Shown here: in pieces, positions 1 to 10,020 of the stretch | Layout of the letters: each line of letters begins with the position of its first letter | How positions within the stretch are numbered: position 1 is the first letter of the stretch | Assembly: GCF_040869045.1 (NCBI RefSeq) | Contig: NC_090324.1 | Coordinates: forward strand, 51,303,346 to 51,367,345 | DNA: 64,000 nt | Direction: 5' to 3' | DNA from: Eurosta solidaginis | Lineage: Eukaryota > Arthropoda > Insecta > Diptera > Tephritidae | Translations under genes and position numbers: made by a program | Notes under the pieces: generated by a model | Databases searched by the model: none | What the model saw: the letters and a program-made list of their open reading frames with translations, nothing else | Told to the model about the DNA's origin: nothing

Positions 1-110
1 TTGTTCCATTTGGTGCCAATAGATGAAGAGGAGGGCGTAGAAGGCACTATAGAAAGCAATAAAGAACAACCCACCGGTGCTCAGGTAAATTTTACGGTAG
101 GGGCCTCGTT

Positions 111-302
111 TCCGGCGTACCGTATTTAGAATTCACCACGAAAGGTCAGGGAACACTCAAGTTTTTAGTGGATACGGGGGCAAACAAGAACTATATTAGC
201 GAGCGCATAGCGCAAAATACCATACCGGTGGAGAAACCTAACCATGTATTCTCCGCGGGGAGAAATAAGAATAGGCAGAAAAGTATGCAGACATTTTTTT
301 AA
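111..302 (+). pseudogene. Aspartic protease fragment of element A
   Basis: A frame open from about 111 reads into FLVDTGANKNYIS at 162-200. This carries the DTG-A active-site signature of retroviral-type proteases, which cut the Gag-Pol polyprotein. The frame ends at TAA 300-302 just after a run of seven T (294-300). Homologous sequence continues one frame over (through about 244-498, with LPGLKSFDGIIGDD), so a one-base slip in the T run is the likely break. Another frame change near 465-475 precedes the RT. Confidence 0.75.
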
Positions 303-468
303 ATTCGTTGGTAAAGATCTACGTTCCACATTCTTTGTTCTTCCAGGACTCAAATCCTTCGATGGTATCATAGGTGACGATACACTAACAGAGATTAAAG
401 CAGTGTTAGATAGGGAATTAAATCTTCTCATACTAAAACCAGATATTTTTCTGCCCCTTAAGCGAAAA

Positions 469-964
469 AAGTACAAGAAGTCAATAGTATCAACGTAGAC
501 ATTTCTTTTGACCCCAGTATCTCTGACTCCATTAGAAAATTACTGAGAAAGATACTATACAAATACGAAAACGTGTTCGGTCCAGTCGACCGTAGAATGG
601 AGATCGAAGCCAATGTTCGGGCAGAGATAAGAACCGAAACAGAAAACCCCATCTACACTAAAAGCTACCCCTATCCAGTCAACATGCGTAGCGAAGTAGA
701 AAAACAAATTAAGGATCTACTATCAGAAGGCATCATTCGTCCTTCGAAAAGCCCCTACAACTCGCCCATATGGATTATACCAAAGAAATCGCAGCCTGAT
801 GGCGAGAAAAAATACAGAATGGTTATAGATTTTAAACGTCTAAATGCCGTAAGCATTCCTGACACATACCCTATAACAGCAATTAATGGCACCATCGCAA
901 GCCTGGGAAATGCAAAATACTTTACTACCTTAGACTTAACCTCCGGGTTCCACCAAATTCCTAT
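469..964 (+). pseudogene. Element A reverse transcriptase, N-terminal part
   Basis: The frame reads through the RT entry region (WIIPKK, RMVIDFKRLN) to LDLTSGFHQIP, which holds the first catalytic Asp of Ty3/gypsy RTs (the D of LDL). It is interrupted after 964 by the inserted LINE. The rest of the RT resumes at 3705. The element's own frame runs on by chance into the LINE ORF, which gives a hybrid reading frame at 573-1322. Confidence 0.85.
952..964 (+). repeat. Left 13-bp target site duplication of LINE A
   Basis: The 13-mer accaaattcctat at 952-964 recurs exactly at 3692-3704. These are the two edges of the foreign block between the RT halves of element A, so this is the duplication made when the LINE inserted. 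Confidence 0.9.
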
Positions 965-1059
965 CGTTCCCAAGGCAGTCGGTTCTATGTACCGGAGCGA
1001 CTCGGGATTTTTCCCGACCAAGGACTGTCATTTCAGTGTGACCCCATTTAATTTGTTTC

Positions 1060-1322
1060 GTCCCTCCCACAAATTTTTATCCTCCCAGCAGCTCCTTGCA
1101 GCAGGATTGCTCCATACTCTCTTACTCCGGGAAGGCATCGAATCCAATCCGGGTCCGTCTCCTGACCCCGGTCCTGAGAAATGGTTTTGCTACATCTGCC
1201 GGAAAAGAATCTTTTTAGGACGGTCATACTCTGTTCAGTGTGTCTCGTGCAAGGTATGGTTGCATCGGACAGGTTGTTCTGGGCTTGATCCCAAAAACCC
1301 GACGTCCACGTTACTTTTATAA
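1060..1322 (+). pseudogene. LINE A ORF1-like N-terminus: 2A-like motif plus PHD-like zinc finger
   Basis: The frame gives LLLREGIESNPGP at 1119-1157, then WFCYICRKRIF and QCVSCKVWLHRTGCSGL. The first matches the 2A ribosome-skipping consensus (ExNPGP) except that the usual Asp is Gly. The second has the C-x2-C, C-x2-C-x4-H spacing of a PHD-like finger. The same pairing is known in other animal LINEs. In the LINE family this would separate a short leader from the zinc-finger protein and help RNP formation (family knowledge). The frame stops at 1320-1322. Pro-rich low-complexity coding follows at 1340-1657 in other frames. Confidence 0.7.
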
Positions 1323-1679
1323 ATCTTTTGTGGCTCCTTGCTGTTCACGCCCAAGGGTGCTCATAGTCTATGCCTAAGCGCCCCCCCCCTCCCCCACTAC
1401 CCTCCAGCAGCCCCGCTGCTCAGCAAGCCACAACAAGTACCCTCTGCTGTTCGCGCCCCACGGCGCCAACAACTCAAACAGCTGATACCACTCATAACTA
1501 CTACCTTCGTAGTAGAGTTTGTAGCAATGCTGAGCATCAGCCCCTGCCCCCTTCTTCTCCCCCCCCCCCTCTTTTCCGGCAGCAATCGTGCAGGTTAGGG
1601 AAACAGACTCTTAGTCCCTACCTCCGTTTGCACCGTCTGCCAGCACAGAATATATAGGTTTGCGACATCCGCCCAAGGT

Positions 1680-3651
1680 ACGTAAGGTCATTGAATCTGC
1701 CCCGGCACGTTTCATTCCCGCCGGGAGAATTCCCGAAATCCGGCCCCACTTCTCAGCGGAGGCCGGAAACTTAGCGAGAGAACGTGACCTTATAAGACAG
1801 CTAATCCAGGCGCCCCCAAATAAGGGATAAAAACCAACGCATCAGATTGCTTGTGGATGAACACAAGCGGGCGAAATGGGAGGAGCACCTAAGGGGTTGT
1901 AACCTCTCTACCGGTGTGGGTAATCTTTGATCCACCGTAAAGTCCCTATCGAATCCAACTAAGCACAAAGACAAAGTTTCCATCGCCTTTGGGGATAAAG
2001 TGCTGTCGGATGCGAAAAAATGCACGAGCAATCTGCTGACAATATATAATGCATCGTACGGTCGACAAAGATAGACGGAGGGCCAATAGACATGCACATA
2101 AACACAAATTCAGCGCATCACCAATCACCATCACCGCTAAAGAGGTTGAGGACGCCATTGGTCGTGCTAAACCATCCAAAGCAGTGGGCCCAGACGGCAT
2201 AGCCATGCCGATACTTAAAAGCCTAAGGAAAGAGGGTTTCAAATATTTAGCGCATGTCTTCAACCTGTCCCTTTCCACCTTTGTCATACCCGAAAAATGG
2301 AAAATGGCCAAGGTGGTCCCGCTACTAAAGCCTAGGAAACCAGCTAATATAGGTGAGTCGTATCGTCAGATATCTCCTATCGCCAGTGGCAAAGACCCTT
2401 GAAGCCATTTTGCTCCCTTATTTCTAAGCAAATTTGCAGCTAGCTCCTCATCAGCATGGCTTAAGAAAACTCCATAGCACTACCACCGCGCTAAATCCCA
2501 TTATCACCAAGATAAATTGCGGTTTAAATCAATACCCCACCATAGAACAGTACTCGTAGCGCTAGACCTATCAAAAGCTTTTGATACGGTCAACCATGGC
2601 TCGTTACTGCAAGACCTGGAAGGGTCTACCCTTCCCCCATGCCTTAAAAGGTGGACGGCAAATTATCTGGGTGGTCGGCAGGCATCGGTGCAATTTAGAA
2701 ACGAAACATCAAAACCAAGGATAATTAAACAAGGGGTGCCACAGGGTGGTGTCCTATTCCCACTTTTGTTTAATTTCTACATATCTAAGCTACATTCACC
2801 ACCGGAAGGAGTCACAATCGTTTCCTACGCCGATGACTGCACAATAATGGCCACAGGCCCAGGCCCGAAGATCGATGCGCTATGCAATAAAATAAACGGC
2901 TACCTCCCTAATCTCTCCAGTTTTTTCGCCTCGCGATTACCGATTACGTGCTACGCGTCACCCATATGGTTGCCAAGCCTAAAAATTACCCACTGGAAGA
3001 AACTACAGGCCTGCCAAAATACTGCTCTCAGAATGGCCACGGGCTGTCTTCTTATGTCCCAGAACACCATCTGCATAATGAGGCGAGAATACTCCCCATC
3101 AGGGAGAGAAATGAGATGCTGACCAAACATTTCCTGTTGAATACCCAGAAACCTGGGCATCCCAACAGACATCTGATTGATGAACCAGCACTGCGTAGGG
3201 GCTTAAGGAGTCATCTCCGTAAGCATTTTGAGAAAATACGGCACCTGAGAACCCAGCCATATGAAGTGAAAAAACACAAGCAGGTCCTTGGTGAACTCCA
3301 ATATAGACGTCGGACCTTTATGCCGGGAATTTCCCGGTGAATCCAGTACTTAAAGAAAATTATCCAAAACTCGCGGAAGAGGAACGCATACTCCCCAGAG
3401 AAACGCGTGTCACTCTTGCTCAACTTCGTTCTGGATACTGTAACAGGTTAAACTCTTAGCTATCCAGAATCAACCCCGACATACAAAATGTATGCCCCGC
3501 TTGCAATGTGTCCCCACATGACACCAACCATCTCTTCAATTGTAATGTGGAAACAACGCCTCTAACACCCCTTTCATTATTGTCCACTCTTGTTGAAACG
3601 GCAAGTTTCCTTGGACTCCCGTTATATATATATATATTGATGACAATTTGT
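1680..3651 (+). pseudogene. LINE A reverse transcriptase, deleted and frameshifted
   Basis: Pieces in three frames give a LINE RT: KPSKAVGPDGIAMPIL near 2175-2215, LDLSKAFDTVNH near 2560-2600, GVPQGGVL near 2735-2758 and VSYADDCTIMA (catalytic YADD) near 2820-2850. After LSSFFASR (about 2935) the sequence jumps to TCYASPIW, which normally lies well downstream in this family, so the RT palm end and thumb are deleted. The C-terminal region with a CPAC...H...C zinc element (about 3495-3545) remains. A TA repeat (3625-3640) interrupts the end, and the likely stop is near 3651. Confidence 0.8.
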
Positions 3652-3691
3652 GATCGGTCGCGGCTATTAGGTGGGGCGAGCAACAACTACA

Positions 3692-3704
3692 ACCAAATTC
3701 CTAT
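3692..3704 (+). repeat. Right 13-bp target site duplication of LINE A
   Basis: Exact copy of 952-964. Element A coding resumes at 3705 in continuation of the interrupted codons. Confidence 0.9.
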
Positions 3705-4741
3705 GAAGGACCCTCTATCTTCCAACGCATGATAGAAGACGTGCTCCAAGAATTTATAGGCCGCATTTGCTTCGTATACATTGATGATATCATCATCTTT
3801 AGCAAAGATGAAGCCACTCATTTAAAAGATATCGATGCGATTCTTCCTAGACTCTTAACAGCTGGTCTTAAAGTCAATTTAGAAAAAACACAATTCTTAA
3901 GAACAAGCGTGGAGTTTCTGGGATATATTTTGACATCCGAAGGTATACTACCAGACCCAAAAAAAGTAGTCTCAATAAGAAATATGCTGCCTCCCTACAG
4001 TTTAAAAGAACTCAAAAGTTTTTAGGATTAATTTCCTACTACAGGAAATTCATCGGGGATTATGCCAAACCACTAACCAACCTAAAACGGGACGAACACG
4101 CACAAGTAAGAGCAACACAATCAAGAAAAGTAGCAATAATAATGGATGAAGAAGCACGAAAGGCGTTCAGTAATCTTAAGGAAATACTGACGACCGCGGA
4201 AGTCCTAACATTCCCCAACTTTGAGAAGGCCTTCAATCTAACGACTGATGTGTCTGATTTTGCGATCGGTGCGGTGCTCTCACAAGACCACGATGGCAAA
4301 GACAAGCCTATAGCGTTTATATCATGAAGTTTAACCACCACAGAGCAGGGGTACGCAACAAATGAAAAAGAAATGCTAGCCATCGTCTGGGCCTTAGACG
4401 ACCTCCAAAATTATTTGTACGGTGCAAGAAAGATTCGAATTTTTACCGATCATCAACCGCTAACCTTCTCTTTAACCAACCGTAATTATAACGCTAAGCT
4501 CAAGTTATGGAAATCTAGGATAGAGGAGTATAATTACGAACTCATCTATAAGCCAGGAAAATCGAACGTCGTAGCTGATGCTCTCTCCCGGTTAAAAACT
4601 CAGGTACATCAACTGACAACGACGTCCGAATCCGAAAATGCTAGCGAAAACGCAACCATGGCTCCACGTCGTATTCGGCAAACGACGGCAGCTCAACATG
4701 CGACACCGTTCATAGCGCAGATCGGGATAACTCAGATTTAA
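3705..4741 (+). pseudogene. Element A RT C-terminal part and RNase H
   Basis: After the LINE the frame gives the end of the palm with VYIDDIIIFS (the YxDD catalytic box, about 3775-3805) and the thumb. Two codons past the duplication the sequence jumps to the PSIFQRM region, so roughly 25 residues of the fingers/palm are deleted and the frame shifts. This loss belongs to element A and not to the LINE. A further frame change lies at the T run near 4020. An in-frame TGA at 4325-4327 precedes the second RNase H block. RNase H residues are visible: D in LTTDVSDFAIGAVLS, E in NEKEMLAIVWAL, D in FTDHQPL and D in VVADALSRL. Confidence 0.85.
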
Positions 4742-4761
4742 TTCCATTCGTCGAGGTACCT

Positions 4762-5934
4762 TTGAACGTGTTCAGGAATCAGATTGTGTTTGGGGGTAGG
4801 ATACAAATATGCGAGGAACCTCATCCTGGTTACCTGCGACACTATGTAGGAATAGAGGGTATAGGCGAACAAGAACTCGTTAATGTGCTTAAAGAAAAGC
4901 TTAGACCAAATGTAATCAGCGGCATCAAAATTCCAGAAAGTCACTTAGGGTTGCTCCAGAAGATATATTTAGAAAACTTTTTACACTATAAAATAGCTCA
5001 AATTCTTGTAGAAGACCTACGAAACCCAGATAGAGTCCTTGAAGTCATATGGGAGGAGCAAAGAAGAGCGCATCGAAACCCCACTGAGAATAGAAAGCAA
5101 ATCCTAGAGTGATACTACTTTCTGGGAATGAGCAATAAGATTAGAACATGTGTTTTATCGTGCGAAACATGTAAACTTAGGAAGTACGATAGGCACCCAA
5201 ATACGCCAGAACTACAAAATACACCAATCCCATCACGTCCTTGTGAAATCATTCACATAGACATATTCGAAATTCAAGGGGAAAAGTTTTTAAGCTGCAT
5301 AGACAAATTCTCAAAATATGCTAAACTTTTCCACATTAGAAACAAATCCACTCTGCACCTTAAAGAGAAAATGGTGAAATTACTACACTATTTTACGACC
5401 CCTGGAATTTTGGTAACCGACAATGAACGAGGATTGATAAGCCTGATAATACAAAATTTGCTTGAATCGTTAGGAATCAGCCTTTATCTTACGCCATCCC
5501 AGAGAAGTGAGGTGAATGGCCAAGTAGAAAGGCTCCATTCTACCCTTATCGAAATGTGTTTAAAATTAGACAATCCCACTTTCAAGACAAAAGAGCTGGT
5601 ATATATAGCAGTAGACCGCTATAACAAGACCATTCACTCGGTAACAAACCGAAAGCCAAGTGAGATATTTTTCAATCGTTCAAAAGCCTCTAATTTACAG
5701 GAACTCCTAGACAAAAGCAGGAAGATAAATAGATACCTGAACACACTGCTAACCCAAAAGCAAATTGCCCAGATCGAGCGGCACAACAGGAAAAGATCCC
5801 TACCGGAGCGTTATGACGAAAACGATGTCATATACGTGAAGGATAAACAGATTAAGGGAAAACAGAAATCACCTTTCAAAAAAGAAAAAGTTGCCAAAGA
5901 CAACAATGTCACAGTAAAAAAAAAAATCCATTAA
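4762..5934 (+). pseudogene. Element A integrase, one in-frame stop
   Basis: One frame, broken only by TGA at 5110-5112, encodes the connection region and integrase. The zinc domain keeps CVLSCETCK, but the first of its two histidines seems replaced (EEQRRAH). The core shows D in IIHIDIFE, D in VTDNERG and E in NGQVERLHS, which is the DDE triad. Integrase inserts element DNA into the genome. The tail is Lys-rich and ends in a poly-A run near 5920. Confidence 0.85.
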
Positions 5935-6085
5935 TTGCACATAAAAAATTTAAAGAAACGCGACAATGCACATACCGAAGGTGGCGCCATCGAAATTGAA
6001 AAATGGCTACGCTACTTCCAAATCGGATAACCAGGATCCCCCATAGCTGGTTCGAGAACATCATGACGAAAACAAAAAAAAAGAA

Positions 6086-6265
6086 CCAAATTTTCTTAAT
6101 TTCGTTATTACTTTCTACAGCAAAACAGAAAAGAAAAACCAAAGAAATGTGTTTCTGAATTTTGTTATTACTTGCTACAACAAAAAAGAACAAAAAAAAA
6201 AAAGAAAAAAAATAACCAAAGAAATGTATTTATGAATTCCGTTATTACTTGCTACAACAAAAAAA
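6086..6265 (+). repeat. Three tandem ~76-bp A-rich units between pol and env
   Basis: The motif ttcgttattactttctacagca and its variants recur with period about 76 bp (near 6102, 6158 and 6237), each followed by an A-rich stretch beginning accaaagaaatgt. It lies in the non-coding gap (5935-6500) between integrase and env of element A. Confidence 0.65.
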
Positions 6266-6499
6266 CTAAAAACACTAACTTAAGTAGTAGAACATTGAAA
6301 TTATTAGATATTATGTAGCGCAAAAACAAAACCAACAAAAAACAAATATACAAGAAACCCAAATGACATGTACAAGCAAATAAAACAAAAACAAAAAAAT
6401 AGAATGAAAAACATCCCTTTTCTAACAATTTTGCCACTCCCACTAATCTCCTAACCTCACAATAACATAAATAACTTCCAACAACCACTAACCTACTAA

Positions 6500-8135
6500 C
6501 ACCATTAATGTTAGGTATGGTCTTTCCAATTGCAGACTCCCACTGTTGGCGTCGGCCATCAGCGGCCTCCACATCTTCCACTATAAGGCACCAATCGTTA
6601 GTATCCAGAGCGGAAATGGGTGGATCATCAGCGAATCCTTCAAACTTATACATGCTAACATGCTATCAACCTCAAGCAGTGCGCCACTATCATATCGAAG
6701 ATGGAAAAACTGGCTTACCAACTACTTAAACGAACTGACGACCAGCTCCTAGCGCAAGTCTGTATCAACCAAACTCTGCAGCGCCTCGAAGAGTTGACGG
6801 GGAACACGAAAAGAATCAGACCCTCCCGATCTATTGACTGGATATGCTCTGCGTGGAAATAGCTAGCAGGATCACCCGATGCCACTGATTGGGTCAATAT
6901 CCTCCACAGCCAGGGTGAAATCATAGAAAACAATAATCACCAATACAAAGTAAACAAGGATCTATTCACGGCAATTTAGAAATTTCTAAAAAAATTTATG
7001 AAATTGTAAGCCGCACCAATTCGGTAATGAAGGTAGCTGAGGCAGAACAATTCGAGCAGTGCGCCCTTCATAATATCGTGCTCGTCCGAGAAGAGGTCAA
7101 TGAAGTAGTACGAGCATGTCAACTAGCTAAACGTGGAATTATTAACACTAATCTACTCGACATGGACGAAGTTAATCAGATCCTGTAAGAAATAGAAACA
7201 CTACCTTACCAAAATATAATTGAGGCAATTGAATACGGAAAACCATCAATATATACAAATGGGACTATGCTCCTCTACGTTCTATCAATACCCAAAGTAA
7301 CAGAGAAGAAGTATAACCTACTGGTTACTCGCGCCGGTATCTACGAAGGCAAACAACTGGACCTTCCATTCGATAAGATGCTCGTCAACCAGGAAGAAAC
7401 ATATGGACTCAAGGAAAATTGCTTGACAATCAGTTCATCTACGGTATGTGAATCAAAGTCCTTGACCAAATTGGAAGAGAATACCTGCCTACCTCGGTTG
7501 CTGAAAGGAGGTGACGCTAGCTGCCAATTCATCAGGCGCAATGGAACAATAATCGAATTTATAAACGAAAACACAATTTTTATCTCAAACTACCAAGGTA
7601 TAGTGGAAAGTAGTAACGATACTAGCAATATAAATGGTACCTACGTTAATCCAGTTTAGTAACGAAACGGTAAAAATTGGCAACCAAGTGTTCTCCAGCA
7701 ACGAAGCAAACACAGCTCAAGCCTTGCCAGCCGTACTAGCAAACGTCAAAAACCACACTAAAAAGATCAATCTGGAGTACGTTCATGATATCACGATGGA
7801 AAACGTTAGATATTCTAGGGTATGTAAATGGGAAAACTAACTTCTCGTTAGTCACGGAAGCTGTCTCGATATTCGCAATAGACCTCATCGTCACCATGCT
7901 ATGGAAATGGTAAAATAGGAAGCTAAATATTCCACCAGTTCAAATTCCGATGCAATGGGCCACAAACACAAAGATCTTCAAGGGCCAATCTGCTCATGAA
8001 ATCCCTAACCTGGACGACAGCGCACCAGTCAAGCCAGTCAGAATCTACATTACGCCAAGTAGCCAGATCGACTCTATAAAAAATATATCCACTTCACATT
8101 TTTCATACTTCGATCTGCGGGACGCAGATATTTAA
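6500..8135 (+). pseudogene. Env-like gene of element A, broken in several frames
   Basis: Three recognisable pieces lie in different frames. Around 6780-6900 there is a short region with a basic stretch and WKxLAGSPDATDW-like sequence, interrupted by a stop near 6860. 7267-7659 is a long open piece with many cysteines and N-glycosylation sequons, resembling the ectodomain of errantivirus Env (a class related to baculovirus F proteins). 7660-8135 has a weak hydrophobic segment near 7860-7905 followed by a tail. Stops, substitutions and frame changes make it non-functional. No splice acceptor could be identified. Confidence 0.7.
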
Positions 8136-8144
8136 AGGGGGAGG
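8134..8144 (+). other. Polypurine tract of element A
   Basis: The purine run aaagggggagg directly precedes the inferred 3' LTR start. In LTR elements it primes plus-strand DNA synthesis. Confidence 0.65.
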
Positions 8145-8520
8145 AGTTATAACAATAGTATCCAGCGGTTGACCCACTTACTCACGTTGTTGAGCATGTG
8201 AACGCGCTATGTTTCGTGTTGAATTTTCGATGACGCAGCACACGCGCAGAATAAGCGGAAGTTAATTGGGACAACGATTGGTGTAGTTGCAGAAATTGTG
8301 ATTGCACAGCATAATCTAGTTTTAGTTAAGTTAACTATTTTTTATACAATAATTGGTTATCATAGCATAATTACTTTAACACAAGAACTTAGCTGCTAGG
8401 TAAAATATTTTGTTCGAGTTAGTTCAATTTGGATCGTGCAAGAGCAGAGAATAAATTTTATAACGTTAACATATTTCTCGTGTTTATTTTAATTCGGTGA
8501 ACGGGCAGTTCAATGCAACT
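8145..8520 (+). repeat. 3' LTR of element A (inferred borders)
   Basis: It starts agttat right after the polypurine tract and ends gcaact, giving the AGTT...AACT-type ends used by errantiviruses rather than TG...CA. An AATAAA at about 8450 fits its polyadenylation signal. The partner 5' LTR is outside the window, so the ends are inferred. Confidence 0.5.
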
Positions 8521-9033
8521 TTAATTTTTTATCGCCTCGCTTGCTATGATGCTTAACTTGTATATGACCATTATATCCAGCAGATGTCGCCGTAATTCTC
8601 TTGGCTGTGGTGCATCACCCAGCGAATATGTTGGATATAATGGCATTTAACCAGAAGGGTTTGTGTATTGTATTTGCATTGTGTATTGCTATGGTTAGTT
8701 TCACAGCTTTCAGCTATTCAATTTACACATCTAAAAATCGTGCACTGAGGGAAATGCTTGGGCTGCTATATCATTTTTGCTATTGATAGCGACGCATTTC
8801 GTGCGATATCTATTTGTAATGGATCCACTATCAAATCTTATTTTCTTCAAATAAAAAGACATATCGCAATTTATACATTTTTTTTTTGATGCGACTTTAT
8901 AAAAAAATATTTATGGACGGCACTGTACTATTTCATACTGGCGTGAGAGCAATATTACAACTTGTTGAAATGCTTTTTTGATAAAAATGTTTTTTATATT
9001 TAATATATTTTAATATTTCTCTGGAAATTTCAT
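8521..9033. other. Non-coding, nothing recognised
   Basis: AT-rich sequence without a supported gene. A small open frame at 8601-8786 has no family resemblance and is probably chance. Confidence 0.5.
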
Positions 9034-9035
9034 GA

Positions 9036-9103
9036 CATGCCGTAGCCTAATGGTAGAGCACTAGGCTTATAGCACAGACGAACAGGGCTCGAATCATGCT
9101 GAA
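9036..9103 (+). repeat. tRNA-like block (A-box and B-box), possible SINE head
   Basis: tagcctaatggtagagcac resembles a Pol III A-box and, 30 bases on, gggctcgaatc resembles a B-box. I could not fold a complete cloverleaf with a matching acceptor stem, so it is more likely a tRNA-derived SINE fragment than a tRNA gene. Confidence 0.3.
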
Positions 9104-9313
9104 GCAAAATGTCAAAATTAAATTTTTTTTAAGAATGCCGAATTTATCAATAATTAATAGATTTCTGACGCATACTTTGTTTGGATACCAGTTCAATACT
9201 GATTCATCATTCGTACAGTGATAGCATATCCATATTGATGGGACAGGATTAACAATTTTTATTTAATGTAGTATCAATAATTGGAGGTGATCGAGCCATA
9301 GATTTCCCTCCGC

Positions 9314-9413
9314 GTGGTGAAAGTTGCGAACGCCTTAAAGGACTTAAAGGCCTTTAAGGCCCAACTCCATGCGCGTCCTTTCAAACTTTCAGGCGTAGGC
9401 GACTTTCACCGAC
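9314..9413. repeat. Imperfect 100-bp hairpin with perfect 16-bp central palindrome
   Basis: gtggtgaaagt at 9314-9324 is complementary to actttcaccgac at 9402-9413. Inside lies the perfect palindrome cttaaaggcctttaag at 9343-9358. It could be a decayed MITE or a foldback. No target duplication was found. Confidence 0.5.
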
Positions 9414-9419
9414 TACACC

Positions 9420-10020
9420 TTTTTAGCTGTGTAGATTGAATAGCCAACAAACGAGATGGAATTATAGAACGCCTTCAACGCCCACGAGGCTATCCATGGA
9501 ATTCTGGCTTAACTCAATAGGCAAAACAATTTTGTGCCGGCAGATTTTAGAAATTTTTTTAGTCTAGTAACAACATAATTTGTTTAGAGAATTATCTCTT
9601 AGCTGTGCTGCATCACCACCACTAATAGTTCATTCACCAGAACCCGTGATTCACCACTTGTTAGGTCAATGCTCCAAAAAATTTACCAAAGAAAATCAAA
9701 GTATAAGAAGCTTCATGATAAAGAATAGTGGGTTAAGCGGCTGATAAACGAACGGAAGTCCGAAATTAACTGCCATGACCGGAATTAACTTTAACATAAT
9801 CCTCATAGTTAATTCCCAAGATTTAATAGAATTAGTGAAATTTTCGCTGACAACACTGGCGAAAACAACAGAATTCCACCTCGCATCATAACAAGAGAAT
9901 TCCACCTCCTTTGTCAGCTACTTAATTTGCAGAGCTGAAAATCGTGGTGAAATTCGCATATGCCTGATAGTCTAAAAGAATCGGAATCGGAATTGGGCCT
10001 TCAACGAGGTGGAATTCTGG
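9420..10020. other. Non-coding, nothing recognised
   Basis: No supported ORF. The phrase gaattccacctc recurs a few times (about 9872, 9898 and, inverted-like, 10006), which suggests small local duplications only. Confidence 0.4.

Larger units (their letters stand above)
965..3691 (+). mobile_element. Non-LTR retrotransposon (LINE A), internally deleted, inside element A
   Basis: The block is flanked by the 13-bp duplication. It holds an ORF1-like start with a 2A-like peptide and a zinc finger, a proline-rich stretch, and an RT with a YADD box. It ends with a short 3' UTR that finishes in a CAA-rich tail (3682-3691). The apurinic-type endonuclease expected before the RT is missing, and part of the RT thumb is deleted near 2935. 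Clade is probably in the Jockey/CR1/I group; I cannot settle it by eye. Confidence 0.88.
1..8520 (+). mobile_element. Errantivirus-like Ty3/gypsy element A, 5' end outside window, broken
   Basis: Plus-strand pieces run in the order protease, reverse transcriptase, RNase H, integrase, env, polypurine tract, LTR, which is the order of insect errantiviruses (gypsy/17.6-like). Gag and the 5' LTR lie before base 1. A LINE (965-3691) is inserted in the RT. Every gene has stops or frameshifts, so the copy is dead. Domain order is seen directly. Placement among errantiviruses rests on recognising the env-like ORF and the RT and integrase motifs. Confidence 0.85.

Noticed and set aside
573..1322. A single 249-residue fusion protein of RT and zinc finger
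   Set aside because: The target duplication at 952-964 shows that the frame runs by chance from element A into the inserted LINE.
9036..9103. Functional tRNA gene
   Set aside because: A- and B-box-like sequences exist but no full cloverleaf or acceptor pairing could be drawn.
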